64,000 nucleotides of DNA from Atrichornis clamosus (GCA_013400975.1 WBMZ01000356.1:682001-746000), one strand, 5' to 3'; positions 1 through 12,354 are shown, counted from the stretch's first letter. The notes: generated by a model not told the origin, from the sequence alone. Program-made: numbers and translations.

Positions 1-2365
1 TTTCCATCATGAGTGACCGTTACAGAATTGTCCCACTCAATTATCTTTCCTGTGTAGTTCAGTAGTTTTTGGCTTAGTTTATTGTTTTTCATCCAAGTCC
101 AGTAAATGCACGAAGTGGATTCAATAGAAATGCAATTACAGAGAAATTCAATAACTGATTCATCCCTGTGTGGAACTGAAGAGTTTCTAAGTAAGAGAAT
201 GGAATGAATAGGATAAATAATCAAAAAGAAGAACTGCAGCATGTACTGAAGATACAGAATCAGTTGCAGAGTGCTGACACAGGACATCTAGACCTCTAGA
301 GGCAAGCCCAAAGCCTACTGTCACCAGGAGAAGTCCTAGATCTGGTTTTAAGTGTGGTGAGCTGTCAATTACATTTGTAATCCAAAGATTCAACTCTCTG
401 CAGCCTCCACAGATCAACAGTTAAAACAAACACACTCTCTCCAGCGTGACTTATCTGATCAGCCCATCACACCACCTAACTCTAAACAGGATTCCCCAGG
501 TGTCATGTACAGAGTACTGTGTTGTCTCTCTGGTTTTAGATACCACGTGTGAAAGAAAGGGCAATGCTGGCAGAAATGTTAGCTTAAGCAAACAGGAGTT
601 TTCCTTATGTCTCCCAAACATAAAATGCACAGCAGCAGTTTTGCAAAGTGAGCAAACTCTTTTCATCAAATATAAAATTGGTATCAAAGATTAAGATGTT
701 TCCTCCCCTTCTCTAAGAATATGCCACTCCTCTCACTGTATGTAAGAATGTTCACTGTTTATCCCTGGGATCTACTCACTGCTTTCGAGTGATCTTCAGA
801 AGATGATAAACTTGGTCTGCTATAACCACATTATAGGGCATTACTAATTTTATAGGTAGTTAAAAATGATGAAAAAGTGGTATTAAGTTTTTAACTATAT
901 ATAGATCATAGAAAAGTACAGAAAAATAAATACTGAGCTATTATCTTCAGCTTCAGTTGCTTAAGTATGTTGATGTCAGTGAATGTTTTAAGACCCTGTG
1001 AAGATGACCAAAGCCATAAATATGTGTTTTCTCTAAAGATACCAGAAAAACTCTTCCCACTATCTGTTGTTTTCCTATCTTTTTATGGTACCTGGTGCAA
1101 ACTGCTGCACTTAATTTCAAAGATGAATCCTGTACTAAGTTTAAATTATTCCAAGTCTTCAAAGGTTGTCTATCAAATGCTATCACTACTGCACTGTCCA
1201 GTGAATTCATGGGACACAGCTATCTGTGCACTGTAGGGTAGCCCCACAGATGTGCATCACGCCAGTATTTGGGTCATTCCTAGTGTTGCACAGCCTGAGG
1301 TCCCCTTTCGTTTGGATGAAATATAAAATCTATCCCAGTGATGGAAACTCGTCACCAATAGTCTCAAAGGAGGTAACTTAATCTAGTCATCCACTCCACT
1401 GATATAATTAGGAATGCACTTTGTCAGCCTTTGAGGGTTTAACTACAGCTGGCCGGGTTCAAGGCAGTCTCAGAAACCAATCTGTTCTTAGTAACACCAT
1501 CTCCTTCACAAAATTACAGACATACTTTCAGCAGATATACCCAGCTGACTGCTGAATGATGTTTTTCCACCCACTTTTGCAGTGGTCAATGTCTTTTTCA
1601 GTGTTAACTGAAGCCGTGGATCAATGCCATGAAATGATTCAGGAACCAAAGGCTGAACTGGCAGCTCAAGAATAAAGATTATAAACCTTATTTACAGTGT
1701 TTGAATGTGGCTCAATTCAATCTCTGAACATCATCATAATTCTGATCCTGCTGATGAGGTTTAATTAGGAAGGAGATTCTAATGGATATTCTGATGCTGA
1801 CTGGCCTAAGTCTTGTTTAAGAAATAAAAGATTTTTTAAGCTCTATTCTCTCAGAAAATCAGAAGTCTACAGTTCAAATGGATTAGGTAAGTTAAAGGGA
1901 AAAAATCTAACCTAATAAAAATGTAAAATCTTCTTTAAATTTATTCATCAGAACTAGCTTTGGATCCCTGTTGTACCCTTGATCATTCTGCTGGAGTCTA
2001 CAGGGATTCAGATGATGAATACTTTCATATTGTTGTCAATAAGCTTTTCTAAGTGAATATCACAAGCAGCACTCCTTTTTTATGCGCTTTCCCCTGGTAG
2101 GAATCTGATTTGCACAAAAGAACAAGATATTCTGCTATGGTTCAAGAAAGTTGGGTAAAGCTTCCCTTCCAGGCTGCAATGTATTTGAGAAAAACGCAGT
2201 GTAACTTTATATCTGTTTATGTACCTAAACCTTAAAATACTCAGCCTAACCTATTAATCAGCAGAGTGGCCTGTTCAGAAAAACATACCCTTTTTTTTTT
2301 TTTCCTTATCAGTCCTGAAGCATTAGGTTAAACACTTTGAATTCCAGCCTTCAAGTTTCCACCTA
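1..2365. other. Non-coding sequence, no gene seen
   Basis: AT-rich unique sequence. Open frames here are at most about 90 codons, overlap on both strands, and show no protein-family motif, no hydrophobic periodicity and no convincing splice-site pair. The only low-complexity element is a run of 13 T at 2291-2303. If the minus-strand gene starting at 12160 ends near 2674, this stretch is downstream flank. If that gene continues further left, it is intron. Confidence 0.6.
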
Positions 2366-2502
2366 CAGCCGTGTCAGGGGGCTGGACACAGGCTCCCCAG
2401 GGCCAGAAGCCCTGTAGCTGAGATAGTCAGCGTCACCATCACTGCTTTTTGGCTCGGGCAAAATTCTGTGCTAACACGGCCATACAGCTCCTGGACACAG
2501 GC
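2366..2502. repeat. GC-richer patch with a 12-bp direct repeat
   Basis: The 12-mer CTGGACACAGGC occurs twice, at 2382-2393 and 2491-2502. A short inverted pair (GCCGTGT at 2368-2374, ACACGGC at 2474-2480) lies just beside the copies. The patch stands out from AT-rich surroundings. It could be the remnant of an old interspersed repeat, but I do not recognise the family. Confidence 0.3.
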
Positions 2503-2673
2503 AGAGGGAGGCCACATTTGCTTGTGGCCACCCCATCAAATTACATTCTGAATTCCTGTGTGCAATCATTGTGTGGTAATCATGATATCCACTAAAACCA
2601 CGGATTTATTGCCTTGCTGTTAAGCCATATGATGTCAGACTGAACTTCTTTTGGTTTACACTTTTTTCATTGC

Positions 2674-2679
2674 TTTATT
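2674..2679 (-). terminator. Possible polyadenylation signal AATAAA (minus strand)
   Basis: TTTATT on the plus strand reads AATAAA on the minus strand, about 240 nt downstream of the candidate stop codon at 2920-2922. The hexamer is common by chance in AT-rich DNA. Its only support is its position after the candidate terminal exon. Confidence 0.15.
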
Positions 2680-2919
2680 TGGTTCCTTTTAGCCTTTAAT
2701 GCAGCTTTTCAGTAGAATACAAACAGACATGGGTCTTAAATACCAGTAGTACATAAATTCCAGTGTCCTGTGTCTGAGAGCAAAAAAAAAAGTCTGTGAA
2801 ATAAAAAAGCAATGCACATCTTTCTTGCTTCAGTAAGTTTCCATGTAAGTAGGAGAAGGTTACCTCTGAAAATTACAATTAAACTGTATCTTTTAGAATT
2901 CTTGATGGCACTAACAGTG

Positions 2920-2972
2920 TTAATTATAGACATCCTCATTATCCACATGAATATCATACCCCATGCTTGAAT
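2920..2972 (-). CDS. Candidate terminal coding exon (weak)
   Basis: On the minus strand a pyrimidine-rich tract ending TTTTCTCTTTCCAG (acceptor at 2973-2986) is followed by 53 nt that read, after one base from a previous exon, SSMGYDIHVDNEDVYN and then TAA. The polar, acidic tail ending in a stop looks like a C-terminus. It lies on the same strand as the first exon at 12030-12160, with an AATAAA further downstream. Against it: the exon is short, a good acceptor followed by 17 open codons arises often by chance, I do not recognise the tail, and I could not find the intervening exons with confidence. Confidence 0.15.
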
Positions 2973-5900
2973 CTGGAAAGAGAAAATGAGCCTCCAAGGA
3001 AATCCTATACAATAAACTGCACGTACAAATGGGTGATTACTTAAAACCAGTGACTCGTTGCATGGCATGCAATGTAATTAACTGCAGATTTACTGGTGTT
3101 CGGCGTAGACTGACGCACGCTGCTTTGGTTTGCGTGATCTTACTGCATTGTTGAGTGTGGCACAGTTAACTTCAGGCATGGGTTAGCTAAATCTTATAAA
3201 ACAAATTCAGTAGTTAAAAAAAGGCACAAGAGATGGAGTCCATTAAGGATGAAATGCATTTTGACCACACAAAATAGCTGCAGAATCAATGTCCCTCCCA
3301 AAAACCTGTGGTATGCCTCCTAAAGACAGAACATGGAGGTCCTGTATGATGAAGCAGGCTTCTCAAAAATTCACATAGTAAGTTCCCTTGTTTGTTTATT
3401 TTTAATTGCTACTCTTTGTCAGAGGCAACAGCTGGTTTGAACATACATAGTCAAAGAAAATTCCACTTAATATTTGACCTGTGGGATAAGTAATTCTAAT
3501 GTTTGCCATATACTCTGGGAATTGTCAGTGACACATGCGTAACCTTAAGCTTCATGCTCCATCTATGGGCCTGCAGGTATTGTATACACCCAGGTAAACT
3601 GGACCAAAGGAAAACTCCCAGAAAACTTGTATTACAAATTCAATTCTGTTTAATTGCTTTTGCTAACTGAAAGAAATAGGGAGGGAAGAAAGCAAGCAAG
3701 CAAGACAGCATCAAAGGATTGCAGCAGATCACTGGGGCTTACAGTGAAATGCATCCTCTGAGCAGGACATGTAAGAAGGACCTTACACGAGGCGGACACT
3801 ATTGTTTCAGCAGGTGACAGAAGATTCCCATGTATTTAAAAGACCTCCTTCCTGTGCTTGGAAGGCTGTCCCAGCTTCCTTCTTCCTACCCTCTCTCCAG
3901 AAGTGAGCACTTGCAATGTGAAATCCTGCTGGAGCTTGAGTACAAAGGCTTCCCTTGTCTCTGTTCATCAGGATAAACTCATTGTTTCCTTTCACTTCCT
4001 TAAATATATGTGATATGGGCACCATTTGGCCCAGAAAGGGCCAAGGACAGCCAAGCCTGGAAAACACTTTCAGAAAATGCCCTAGGTTCCCCTGCTCCAT
4101 ATTTCACCTGCAGTTACAGGAAAGATTTTATAATCATCTCTGATACATCCAGACAAATATTTAGAACCCAAGTTTTCAAAATATTTGAGTAAGGGAGGGA
4201 AGTATTGCAAAAGGAAAACAGACCTAGTCACCGTTATGTTTTAATTACCTAAAATTTCATACTGATGTCCTATTCTGCAAGAATACTATTAAATAGAAAG
4301 TAGGCCTGAGAAGAGACAGAAGATAGCACAATCAGATCATGCCCTGTAAGCAAAGTTATTGACAAAATTATGTGAGTTCTGATGACTTGGTTCAATTTCC
4401 ACTGAATTTGGAGGTAAAACCTCAATTACTACACCTAAGTGTCCATTAACTCAGTCCATATGTATAAAAAAGGTTCATATGCCACTTGATGTTTCACTGC
4501 AGGATTTAGTATTGAATTTTTACTAAACTAGAACAAAAAAAAGAGCATTTCACGTTAGATTGAATGCTACAACTATCCAGTTCTTGCTCTTATACTAAGG
4601 TTAACTTTAAGAAGGATCTGTCATTCTCACTTTTAAATTCCTTCTTGACCAGTAAGTATGATCATCACTAGGCCAGAAAACAAGCTTGGATGATATTTGG
4701 TTCTGAGTTGTTATTAGCCAGAGAAGAGAAACTGATGGTAAGAAGGCTCTGCACTGCCATACCTGTAGTCTGCATTGACTAACCCAGAGTCTGGGTAACT
4801 GCAGCCTCTGCAGGGCTGTGGTTAGCAGGGTAACTACAACTCCACGAGTCAGATTCGGGCTTTTATGAATTTATTACACCCTGCCCAAATCTGACCATTT
4901 GGAAACTAGGTTTTTTTGATTAGCTGTAGCAAAAGATGAGGACTTACAGCTCTAGAGCTTCTTCCATCTTTGGTAGCAAACTGTGAGAGTGACCTGATGT
5001 CTGATGTGCTGAGTTTTCACCCACAGGTGTTTAAAACGCAGTTCCCCGGCTTGCCTCTTGTTTTGCTTGTCTTTCAGCTGGCAAATGATGTCAACACAGC
5101 TGGACTTCTACATCTGATACATGTTCTCCATATATACTGCCCTCTGTCTATTTCCAGTAGGGCTCTTCCACCCTCCACAAAAAGACCTGAAGTCATTATT
5201 TTGCTCATTATCTGCTCAGAGGATCTTCTGCACCTTGTCACAAAAGGCTTGTATAGTCCTCAGGTGGAAATTCAATAGCAACAACACTATGTAGCAGAGA
5301 TTTCTATCTCTCCCTTGTTCAGCCTCCTTATGCCTAAACATCCAGCACACATCCATCCTGAACTGGATGATTTTACACATCTGAAAATCCCACAGGCTTA
5401 CAGTAGCTGAGTATTACACATAGCATCCTAAATAAGACAACATAACTGCCTTTAAATGAACAAGCTGATAAAAGGCTCCCTGCTTCAGTGTTTGTTCCAC
5501 TCTCCTCAGAGACTCTGACAGTGTCTGGAAAGTTAAGATACAGGCAGGGGAAAAAATGAGTTATAGAGATGAGGGATGCCTCACAGATCATCAATCTTTT
5601 CCTTGCATGAATTACAAGGGATGTCAACTCAAGCACTTCTGCTGATCTCTGCTGAAATAGTCCTTCAGGGTAATGGGGCACTTTATCAAAAAACCTGTCT
5701 TTTAAACCATTTCATGTTTTGACTTCAAAATCACCACTTAAATGCCATTCCAAAACCCATGTGTCTGGTGGGACTTGAGGCCCAGCTGTTTATGGCCCCA
5801 CTACACAACAACCTGTGTGAGCTATTTCTTTTCTGATTCCAGTTCCTTTTATTTGCACACAAGGATGAGAATCAGGTAATACACCTAGGAATCTGGTCCT

Positions 5901-8517
5901 TCTCCTGCCCTTCTTGCTCCCCTCTTCCTTCCACTCCCTTGCATCCTACTTTTGTCTCCCTCTTCTGAGTCCCTGGCATCAGACAGGACTGGAAGACCAG
6001 GGTAGAGTGACTCAATTTCCACTGAGAGAGAAAGTAGGAGGCAGGAAAAGGGGCCAAAATGCTAGGTAGGATGCTTTGGCTTGGGATGTGACTCTGGGCA
6101 CTATTCTCTGGGTGTCTCTCCTGCGCTCTTTTAATGCACCCAGCACGGTGGTACCTGAAGGCTGCACACAGCACGGTCCTGCCCTTCTGGTGGATGTGCT
6201 GTCAGCTGGGCTGGCTCTGCTGTGCTGCCTGCCCAGCTGGGGCAAAGCATTGCAGTGGGCCAAGTGGCTGCTCCACTGTGGCTAGCCGAAATCCAGGATG
6301 TTAGCTTGGTTGTTTGCTATGGATACCCCACACTATTTCAGGATGTGATTCTGTATTTGTACAGCGCAAACCAGATGCTTCTCAGATATTGTTCTAGCTA
6401 AGTACTTTAACTAGTACTCCGTAGCTGTGTCTTGCAGTTGCCACCACTGCACATTTTCCACACGTTTGCACTGAATTATTATGACCTCCTGTGCAAAAGT
6501 AACGCTAGGGTTGTGGATTCCTGGCAGCTTGTTATGCCAGTGCTGTCAGGCTGCCAGATGCAATCTGAACATGTCTGTGCAGGGCATGCAGGGCTCTCAG
6601 GTCCTACTCTTTTTTGCAGGCAGCTCCAACCAACCCTCATGTAATCAGAGATAAGTGACTTAGTTAAAAATGAATGGGGCAGCTGGCTAAATGCTCAACC
6701 AAACAAAATGATCAAAGGGACAGTGCCAGATGTTTTTCATTAGCTCTACATATGGAGGTACCAGGGAGAGCAGCAGGAGCACCAAACTAATAAGAAACCA
6801 GAGAAGCCAACTCTAGTTTCAACCATAACATGAGGAGCTGGCTATAAATACTACATTCCTCAGTGTGGCTCCCAGAGGACATGCTGTAAGTATTTCTAAA
6901 ACCTACAGGAAAAGCGTGTCTACTATTGTCTGACTTATTTATATGCATCCTCCTGGTAAATATTTCATTAAGAATTATCATTCTTAGCATCTATAAATAT
7001 ATACTTTTAAAAAATCATATTTTAGAAAGCTGCTGTAAGTTGTAAAAAGGGCGTTTTTTTCCACAAACATTATTTTTTGCCCAGCTGATGCCAATGCAGA
7101 CTTTTCCTAGACTACTGATTTGTGGGATTTTCTTTAACCACTTTTAGTACATTTTAAAATTTTAATTTCATAGCTTTTGAGTCCAAGTCACTGCAAAAGG
7201 CCCAAGTCATGTCAAGATTTACTGCGGAAAAGGAGCCAGATTTTTATTTTTGTCTTCTGGGGAAGTTTATGATAGAGTGAGATAAACATCCAAAATAGTT
7301 AAGGTTGTTTATCCTGCATCACTAAGAAGACATTCTTGACATCACTTGTATACAACTGAGCAGGGGAGCTGCTCCATCAGCACTGACAGAAATCCAACCC
7401 AGATCACCCAGCCTCAGGGCAAACAGACCTTACTTCAGTGTGATAAAATCTGCTTCTGTTGGGATAAACCCTGAACTGTTCACATAGCTCCTCCTGTCAC
7501 AAGACAAATTTTGGTGCATAAAGGCTCTTCTAGCAGTTGTATTCCTTCCAGGAACTATTTCAGGACACTTCACCTCACCTTGACATGTATCTGTAGTATC
7601 TTGGGGCTTGCAAGATGGAATGAATACTACAAAACAAGCTGGTGTCATGCTTGTTCAGTGTAATGACTTGACTATCAGCCCCAAATCTGCCAGTCTTAGA
7701 CCTGGAGTGGAGGCATCCTGGAAGTTGCCAGCAGGTAACTCAATCAACATAGTGTCTTTCAACCAATAGAGAAATTATTCCTGTTCTTTTTGGCGTTTAC
7801 GGTTTCGTGATGTCTGTCTGCAAGTCACCCCCCTGGCAGGAGGAGGAGGAGTCAGACATGCTGGATGTAAAGAGATTGGAAAGGTATTTCTCTGAAACAA
7901 CTGGAAGTACGAGACTTGCAGTAGACTAGGGAAGAGGCTAAGAAGGGCTTTTGGCTGCGTTGATCAATGGTGCTGAAATCCCCTTTGTCCTTCACCTATG
8001 CAGCAAGCTCCTAGGTTTGGTAGTATATATGCTGCTCTTTGCACGAGTATTGATTGCAAAGCTTATTCCATGTATATAATGCTTGATGTGCACTTTAAAA
8101 GCTGCTCTCACCCCATTTTGCAGGAACAAACCCCACGAACGTGCTTTTTCTTACCTCTGATTCTTATTTCATGCATATACAAGTGACAGCCACTCATTGC
8201 AGTGAAAATATCCGTGATTTGCAGCGCAGGATGAGTTCTTTGCTGGTAGATGTGCTAGTAGCAAACAGACTGAGGAACTCACTAATTATCACACTGGAGT
8301 CAAGGAAAGCTTGAGCATGACTCACTTAGGAATGCTTTGTCTTCCCCTAATTGCATAATTACTGTAGAGAGCTCACTGGCCATTTGGCATAGAGGTCACG
8401 CCTGTTTCCTCTGAGCACAGGAATAACTCCGCCTAGCTTCTCCTAACAGGATAAAAAGGGGATGTGAGGAAGACATATGGCCATGGCCCCACTGTTCCTC
8501 TGTTTAATCCAGGAGCA

Positions 8518-8535
8518 GTATTTGTGCACAAATAC
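8518..8535. repeat. 18-bp perfect palindrome
   Basis: GTATTTGTGCACAAATAC is identical to its own reverse complement over all 18 bases. It could form a small cruciform or bind a dimeric factor. The TTTGTGCACAAA core resembles no specific site I can name with certainty. It lies in the presumed intron about 3.5 kb from the first exon. Confidence 0.7.
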
Positions 8536-11500
8536 GAAGTCCTTTAGTTTCTGAAATGAGAATGGCAAAGTTGACCATTATGTAACATAAATCAGCACTT
8601 TCCCCTTCGCACTGAGACAGCATCTGCATTGAAAGGGATAGTGTGATATTCTGGGGTCTCTGGTATCTGTACTTGCGACATCTGTTTTCTAATTAATGGG
8701 ATTAAAAAGGACTGATGGGGGTGCCACAAGAACAGGAATCTTTCCCACTATAGTCACGTGCTATAGAGTTAGCCTGACAAAGCAAACAAAACAGAGATCT
8801 CCCCAACACCTTCTTCTCACAAGCAATACATGAAAAAAAAGATATGGGTAATATAAATGCTTCTAAAATGCATATAAAAGCTTATGGCAAGCTAAGGAAA
8901 GGGACCTTAATAACCCATGAGAAAAAAAAGGAAAATGAACTTGTTAGTTACATTAGTAGAATTAAAGGAAAGTTTGTCTGGAGAATTCTCCTGGGCCTCT
9001 AGGAAACTCAACGGTGCAGTTTTCAGGGCTCACCCCAGCTCATGTGTAGAACTGGCTAAAAATGTCTGCAAGACACAACAAAAGGAGAAAGATAGGATTG
9101 AACTATATGAATAACTGAGGCAAAGATATTTAAGTATTGCTATCTTTAGTGTCCCTTGTTCTGGAGAATGGGTGGAATTTGTGCTCCCTCTTCTTAACCA
9201 TTTTATTGATGTTATCCAAGAGTACATTTGGAAGCTGGAATTCTCCTTTGCAGGGCGGTGGTGACATCATCATGCAATACAACTTTCATCCTGCTTCCCC
9301 CTTCATTACTTCTATGAATTCTCCATCCCTCATTGCACACTGATGCATCTTCCATTCACAGCAACTAAAGCAAAATTTCTCCTCTTCTACTTACAGACCA
9401 CCAACTGCTATCTCCTAACTTACAACTGGGTTATGAAAGGAAATACTTGCAGCTGCCAGTGTGTTTTGGACATGTGCACAGGATGCCAACCTGGTTGGCC
9501 CTTCAAGAGTTGTGGATGGATGTGAATGCAAGTGGTCTGATGCATCTGTTAATGTAAACTTTAGTGTACATGGGTTTCTCAGCTGTGTGCCTGGATTGTC
9601 AAGAGTATTTAAGATTACTCATTTGTTTAGGGGCACATGATGGTTACTTAAATCATTCCTTCTTTTTTTATCACCAGTGTCTTTTTAAATAGTGGGAAGT
9701 GGTGCAGTCAAATGCCGGCTGAGGTTGCATTAGATTCTCCTTTTTGTGGGAAAACTCTGACTTATAAGGTTCCCAAAGTGAAAGTTTTTGCAAGAGAAAA
9801 CAGCTGGAAGACACCTCCGAGCCTGGCTCTAGTGAGTGTTCTGATATGAAGAGTGCATCACTCTAAAACAAGTGAAATGTTACGAGGAGAGGAAGGAAAG
9901 TGAAATATCTTGACTCCTAAGATGAGAGAGAACTGGTCCACAGTTTATCGAATCAAAGGCTAATATCAAGATGGATTCTATTCTCACAGATAAATATCTC
10001 AAGTACACACCTTATTAGAGCTACATGTAACTTAATCAGCTGACTTCAGACGAAAATCAGGCTCTGAGTCTCAATTTCTTTTGTTATCACACAAAAAGCA
10101 GGTGACACTTCTGTTCTTTTCATGCTCTTTTGAGTCATTTTCCTGGAGAGCTAAGGAGTTAGCATGCCACAGTGTGGGTAGCTGCCCTTGGGATCAAGGA
10201 ACATCAGACAGAGTCTATAATAAAACTTGTTGCATTAGGATGGCGGCAGAGGAAACTATACAGAAAATGCAGTCCAGGAAAGAGTTCTTAGAAGATGAAG
10301 TAGGGATTAAGACAGAGCCTATTTTACCATTTGCTAAAACACTCAGTGCACGTGCCTTCATGGGTTCTGCATTCCAGAGGACTTCATGCTGGGTTAATAA
10401 AATCCCTCTCTTGAACAGGCTTTGGAAACTCAGACAGTCACTGACTGCCCATATGGCAGAATTTGGCTATTGCTGTTAGACAGCTGCAGGAAGTTGAGGA
10501 CAAGAAAGGGGAGACAGCACCAAAATCTTATGGCTATGTTGACACAGAGACTGAGACACATGGCTTTGCCTCATATGAGCGGCCAAAATATGTTCCTCAT
10601 CAAAAAATGCCAGGATCCGCTTTCAGTTTTTTTTTCTTTCAGGAACTGTAATTTGCACTTCTGCTTTTCATAGGTGATCCGTATGTGATTTATGTGTGTG
10701 ATTTAAACCCTCATACACACTGAGTTTAAGTTTCAAGAGCCTTTCAAAACAATTAGCACACCTACAAGAAAAACAGCAAAACACCACATTTCTGTTGTTT
10801 ACAAACTTAAAGGGATATTGACTTCAGTGCTCTTCCAAGGGGAAGACACTACATGTTTTCCTGTAACCCAATGCCAAACCACTGCTCTCTGTTTTGGGCA
10901 GCAAATGCCATTCTTACTGCTCTAAAAGCCCAGACTCTCTTTCTTTTCTCACCATGTAATTGTGTATTTTGGTACTGCTCTCAAACAACACTTTAACAGA
11001 ACAAAGGAGTTATCTTTATGAGACAGCCAGGGAAACACACAAAGAACAGGAAGATGCAGCTAATCTAAATAATGGCATTGAAAACAAAATAGCTATTGGC
11101 CTATAAATAAACAAGATGAAGTAAATATCATTATTTTTATGAAGAGAAGACACAGACTTAATTCATCAGGATAATATAATCTACTGTTTCCTCAGACTTT
11201 AGTTCTTATTTTTTCAATCAAGCCGTAAAGTAGCATTTCCTACTTTCTTCAACTTTTTACAGTATGAACTTTTATACCACTTCTCTTGGAGAAAATTGCA
11301 AAACTCAGACATGTATGTTTAGGAGAAAGATGAGATTTTCTAAAATAATAAAACTGCCCGAACTCCTTGCTTTTGAACTGTGCAAATACATGCGTTCTTA
11401 CAAGGCAGGAAGGTAAACATACATACGACTGCATTAATTAAGACAATACTTAGTTTCCTGGAACACAAAGGAATTCTCTTATTTAGACTAAGGCTTTAAT

Positions 11501-11556
11501 GATGCAGTCTCCCATTGTGTGTATGTGGGTGTGCAAAGCAGCAACCTCAATTTCAC

Positions 11557-11577
11557 AAAAAAAAAAAAAAAAAAAAA
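11557..11577. repeat. A21 homopolymer run
   Basis: A run of 21 adenines preceded by TTTCAC and followed by GCAAGG. It could be the tail of an old retroposed sequence or a simple mononucleotide repeat. I see no matching direct repeats around it and no recognisable retrocopy upstream. Such a run is prone to length polymorphism and sequencing error. Confidence 0.8.
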
Positions 11578-12029
11578 GCAAGGATCGCTCCTGACCTGGC
11601 TAGAGAACGGAGAAGGAATTAAATAATCCTCTAAACCAAAGCCAGAATCAACTTTCTGAGCACCAAGCTCAGCCAGTCCAGCCACCTCACTTTTGTCAAT
11701 ACAGTCCTAAACGACCTGAGCAGAAGCCTGATTCACGTGCCCTTTTTCCTGGGGATTGTCTTGTTGAGTGTACTGGGCAGGAAACTGGTCTGATCTGTTG
11801 ACTTACAAGATTTAAAATAAGCACTCGTGTTTCCCCCTCCCAGCCCTGACCCGCAGCCCTGGGCTGAATCACTTCCCCGGCGGAGGCAAGCAATGTGCGA
11901 GAACAAAGTGCTCTGAAGTGTCCGAGCGCTCGGCAAATGCTCTCAGGCTGACACTCCGTCAGCAGAACACACGGCCAGCACTGGCGAAACACCAGGGCAC
12001 GGCTCCGGCCCCCATCCCTCAGGCTTTAC

Positions 12030-12160
12030 CTGCTGGTGGGCGAATGGCTGGGGGGGATATCCTGTACAAAGCTCTGCTCCATGCCCGGGATCCTGGCCGG
12101 GCTGTGGGGATGGTAGGCTGTCAGGACCACGCTGCCCGAGTCCTTCATCTCCATGGTCAT
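12030..12160 (-). CDS. First coding exon of an unrecognised minus-strand gene
   Basis: The minus strand encodes 43 codons plus two bases, beginning MTMEMKDSGSVVLTAYHPHS and ending in a Pro/Ser/His-rich stretch (DIPPSHSPTS). It stops exactly at a splice donor, CAG|GTAAAG, so the exon ends in phase 2. Two Met codons lie two codons apart. The second (12154-12152) has the ideal context ACCATGG, the first (12160-12158) a weaker one. The reading frame is open upstream as far as an in-frame TGA near 12310 but has no earlier in-frame ATG, which fixes the start region. There is no signal peptide or membrane segment, so the N-terminus should be cytosolic or nuclear. Such tails occur on many multi-pass membrane and regulatory proteins. 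I do not recognise the family and give no function. Support comes from the local GC-rich island, the Kozak context and the donor. The rest of the protein lies at lower coordinates, possibly outside the window. Confidence 0.5.
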
Positions 12161-12168
12161 AGGCACAT
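12157..12168 (-). promoter_or_regulatory. Micro-uORF overlapping the main start codon
   Basis: On the minus strand ATG TGC CTA TGA encodes a three-residue peptide (MCL). Its TGA shares two bases with the ATG of the main frame at 12160-12158 (sequence ATGACC). A ribosome using it would terminate directly on the main start, which allows reinitiation or leaky scanning to the second Met at 12154. This is inferred from sequence; the transcript start is not known. Confidence 0.35.
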
Positions 12169-12240
12169 GCCGGCCCCGCTGCTGGTGACAGAAGCGACTG
12201 GGCTGTGCTGACGGCCCCGAGGGGAGGGCGAGTGACCCTG

Positions 12241-12258
12241 TCACAAGCAGCAGCCCAT
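12241..12258 (-). promoter_or_regulatory. Second micro-uORF in the presumed 5' leader
   Basis: The minus strand carries a six-codon uORF (MGCCL then stop) whose ATG lies in a strong context (GCCATGG), about 80 nt upstream of the main start. Strong-context uORFs generally lower translation of the main frame. It matters only if transcription starts upstream of 12258, which the TATA-like position suggests but does not prove. Confidence 0.3.
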
Positions 12259-12354
12259 GGCCTGGCTCTGCAGCAGCCTCTCGCCTCTGCCGGCTGTCAG
12301 GAGGGCTGTGTCACTGAGACACGGCTCCTCTCCCTGTCAGGAAAGCTGAATTAG

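Larger units (their letters stand above)
2976..12021 (-). other. Probable intron of the minus-strand gene; no certain exon
   Basis: About 9 kb between the splice donor at 12022-12029 and the candidate last exon. Several minus-strand acceptor-like sites with good pyrimidine tracts occur (for example near 3670, 6016, 7930 and 10150). None is followed by a recognisable domain, and those near 3670 and 6016 would put a stop in frame with the phase-2 donor of the first exon. The plus-strand open frames of 102 codons (4970-5278) and 132 codons (10081-10479) have no family features and are within chance length. Confidence 0.4.

Noticed and set aside
5871..6028. Exon after a very good minus-strand acceptor (CTTTCTCTCTCAG)
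   Set aside because: In the phase required by the first exon the next codons contain a stop. The open frame available is low-complexity Glu/Gly/Lys-rich and ends without a convincing donor.
10081..10479. 132-codon plus-strand frame
   Set aside because: No start context, no family features, and it lies in the presumed intron of the minus-strand gene.
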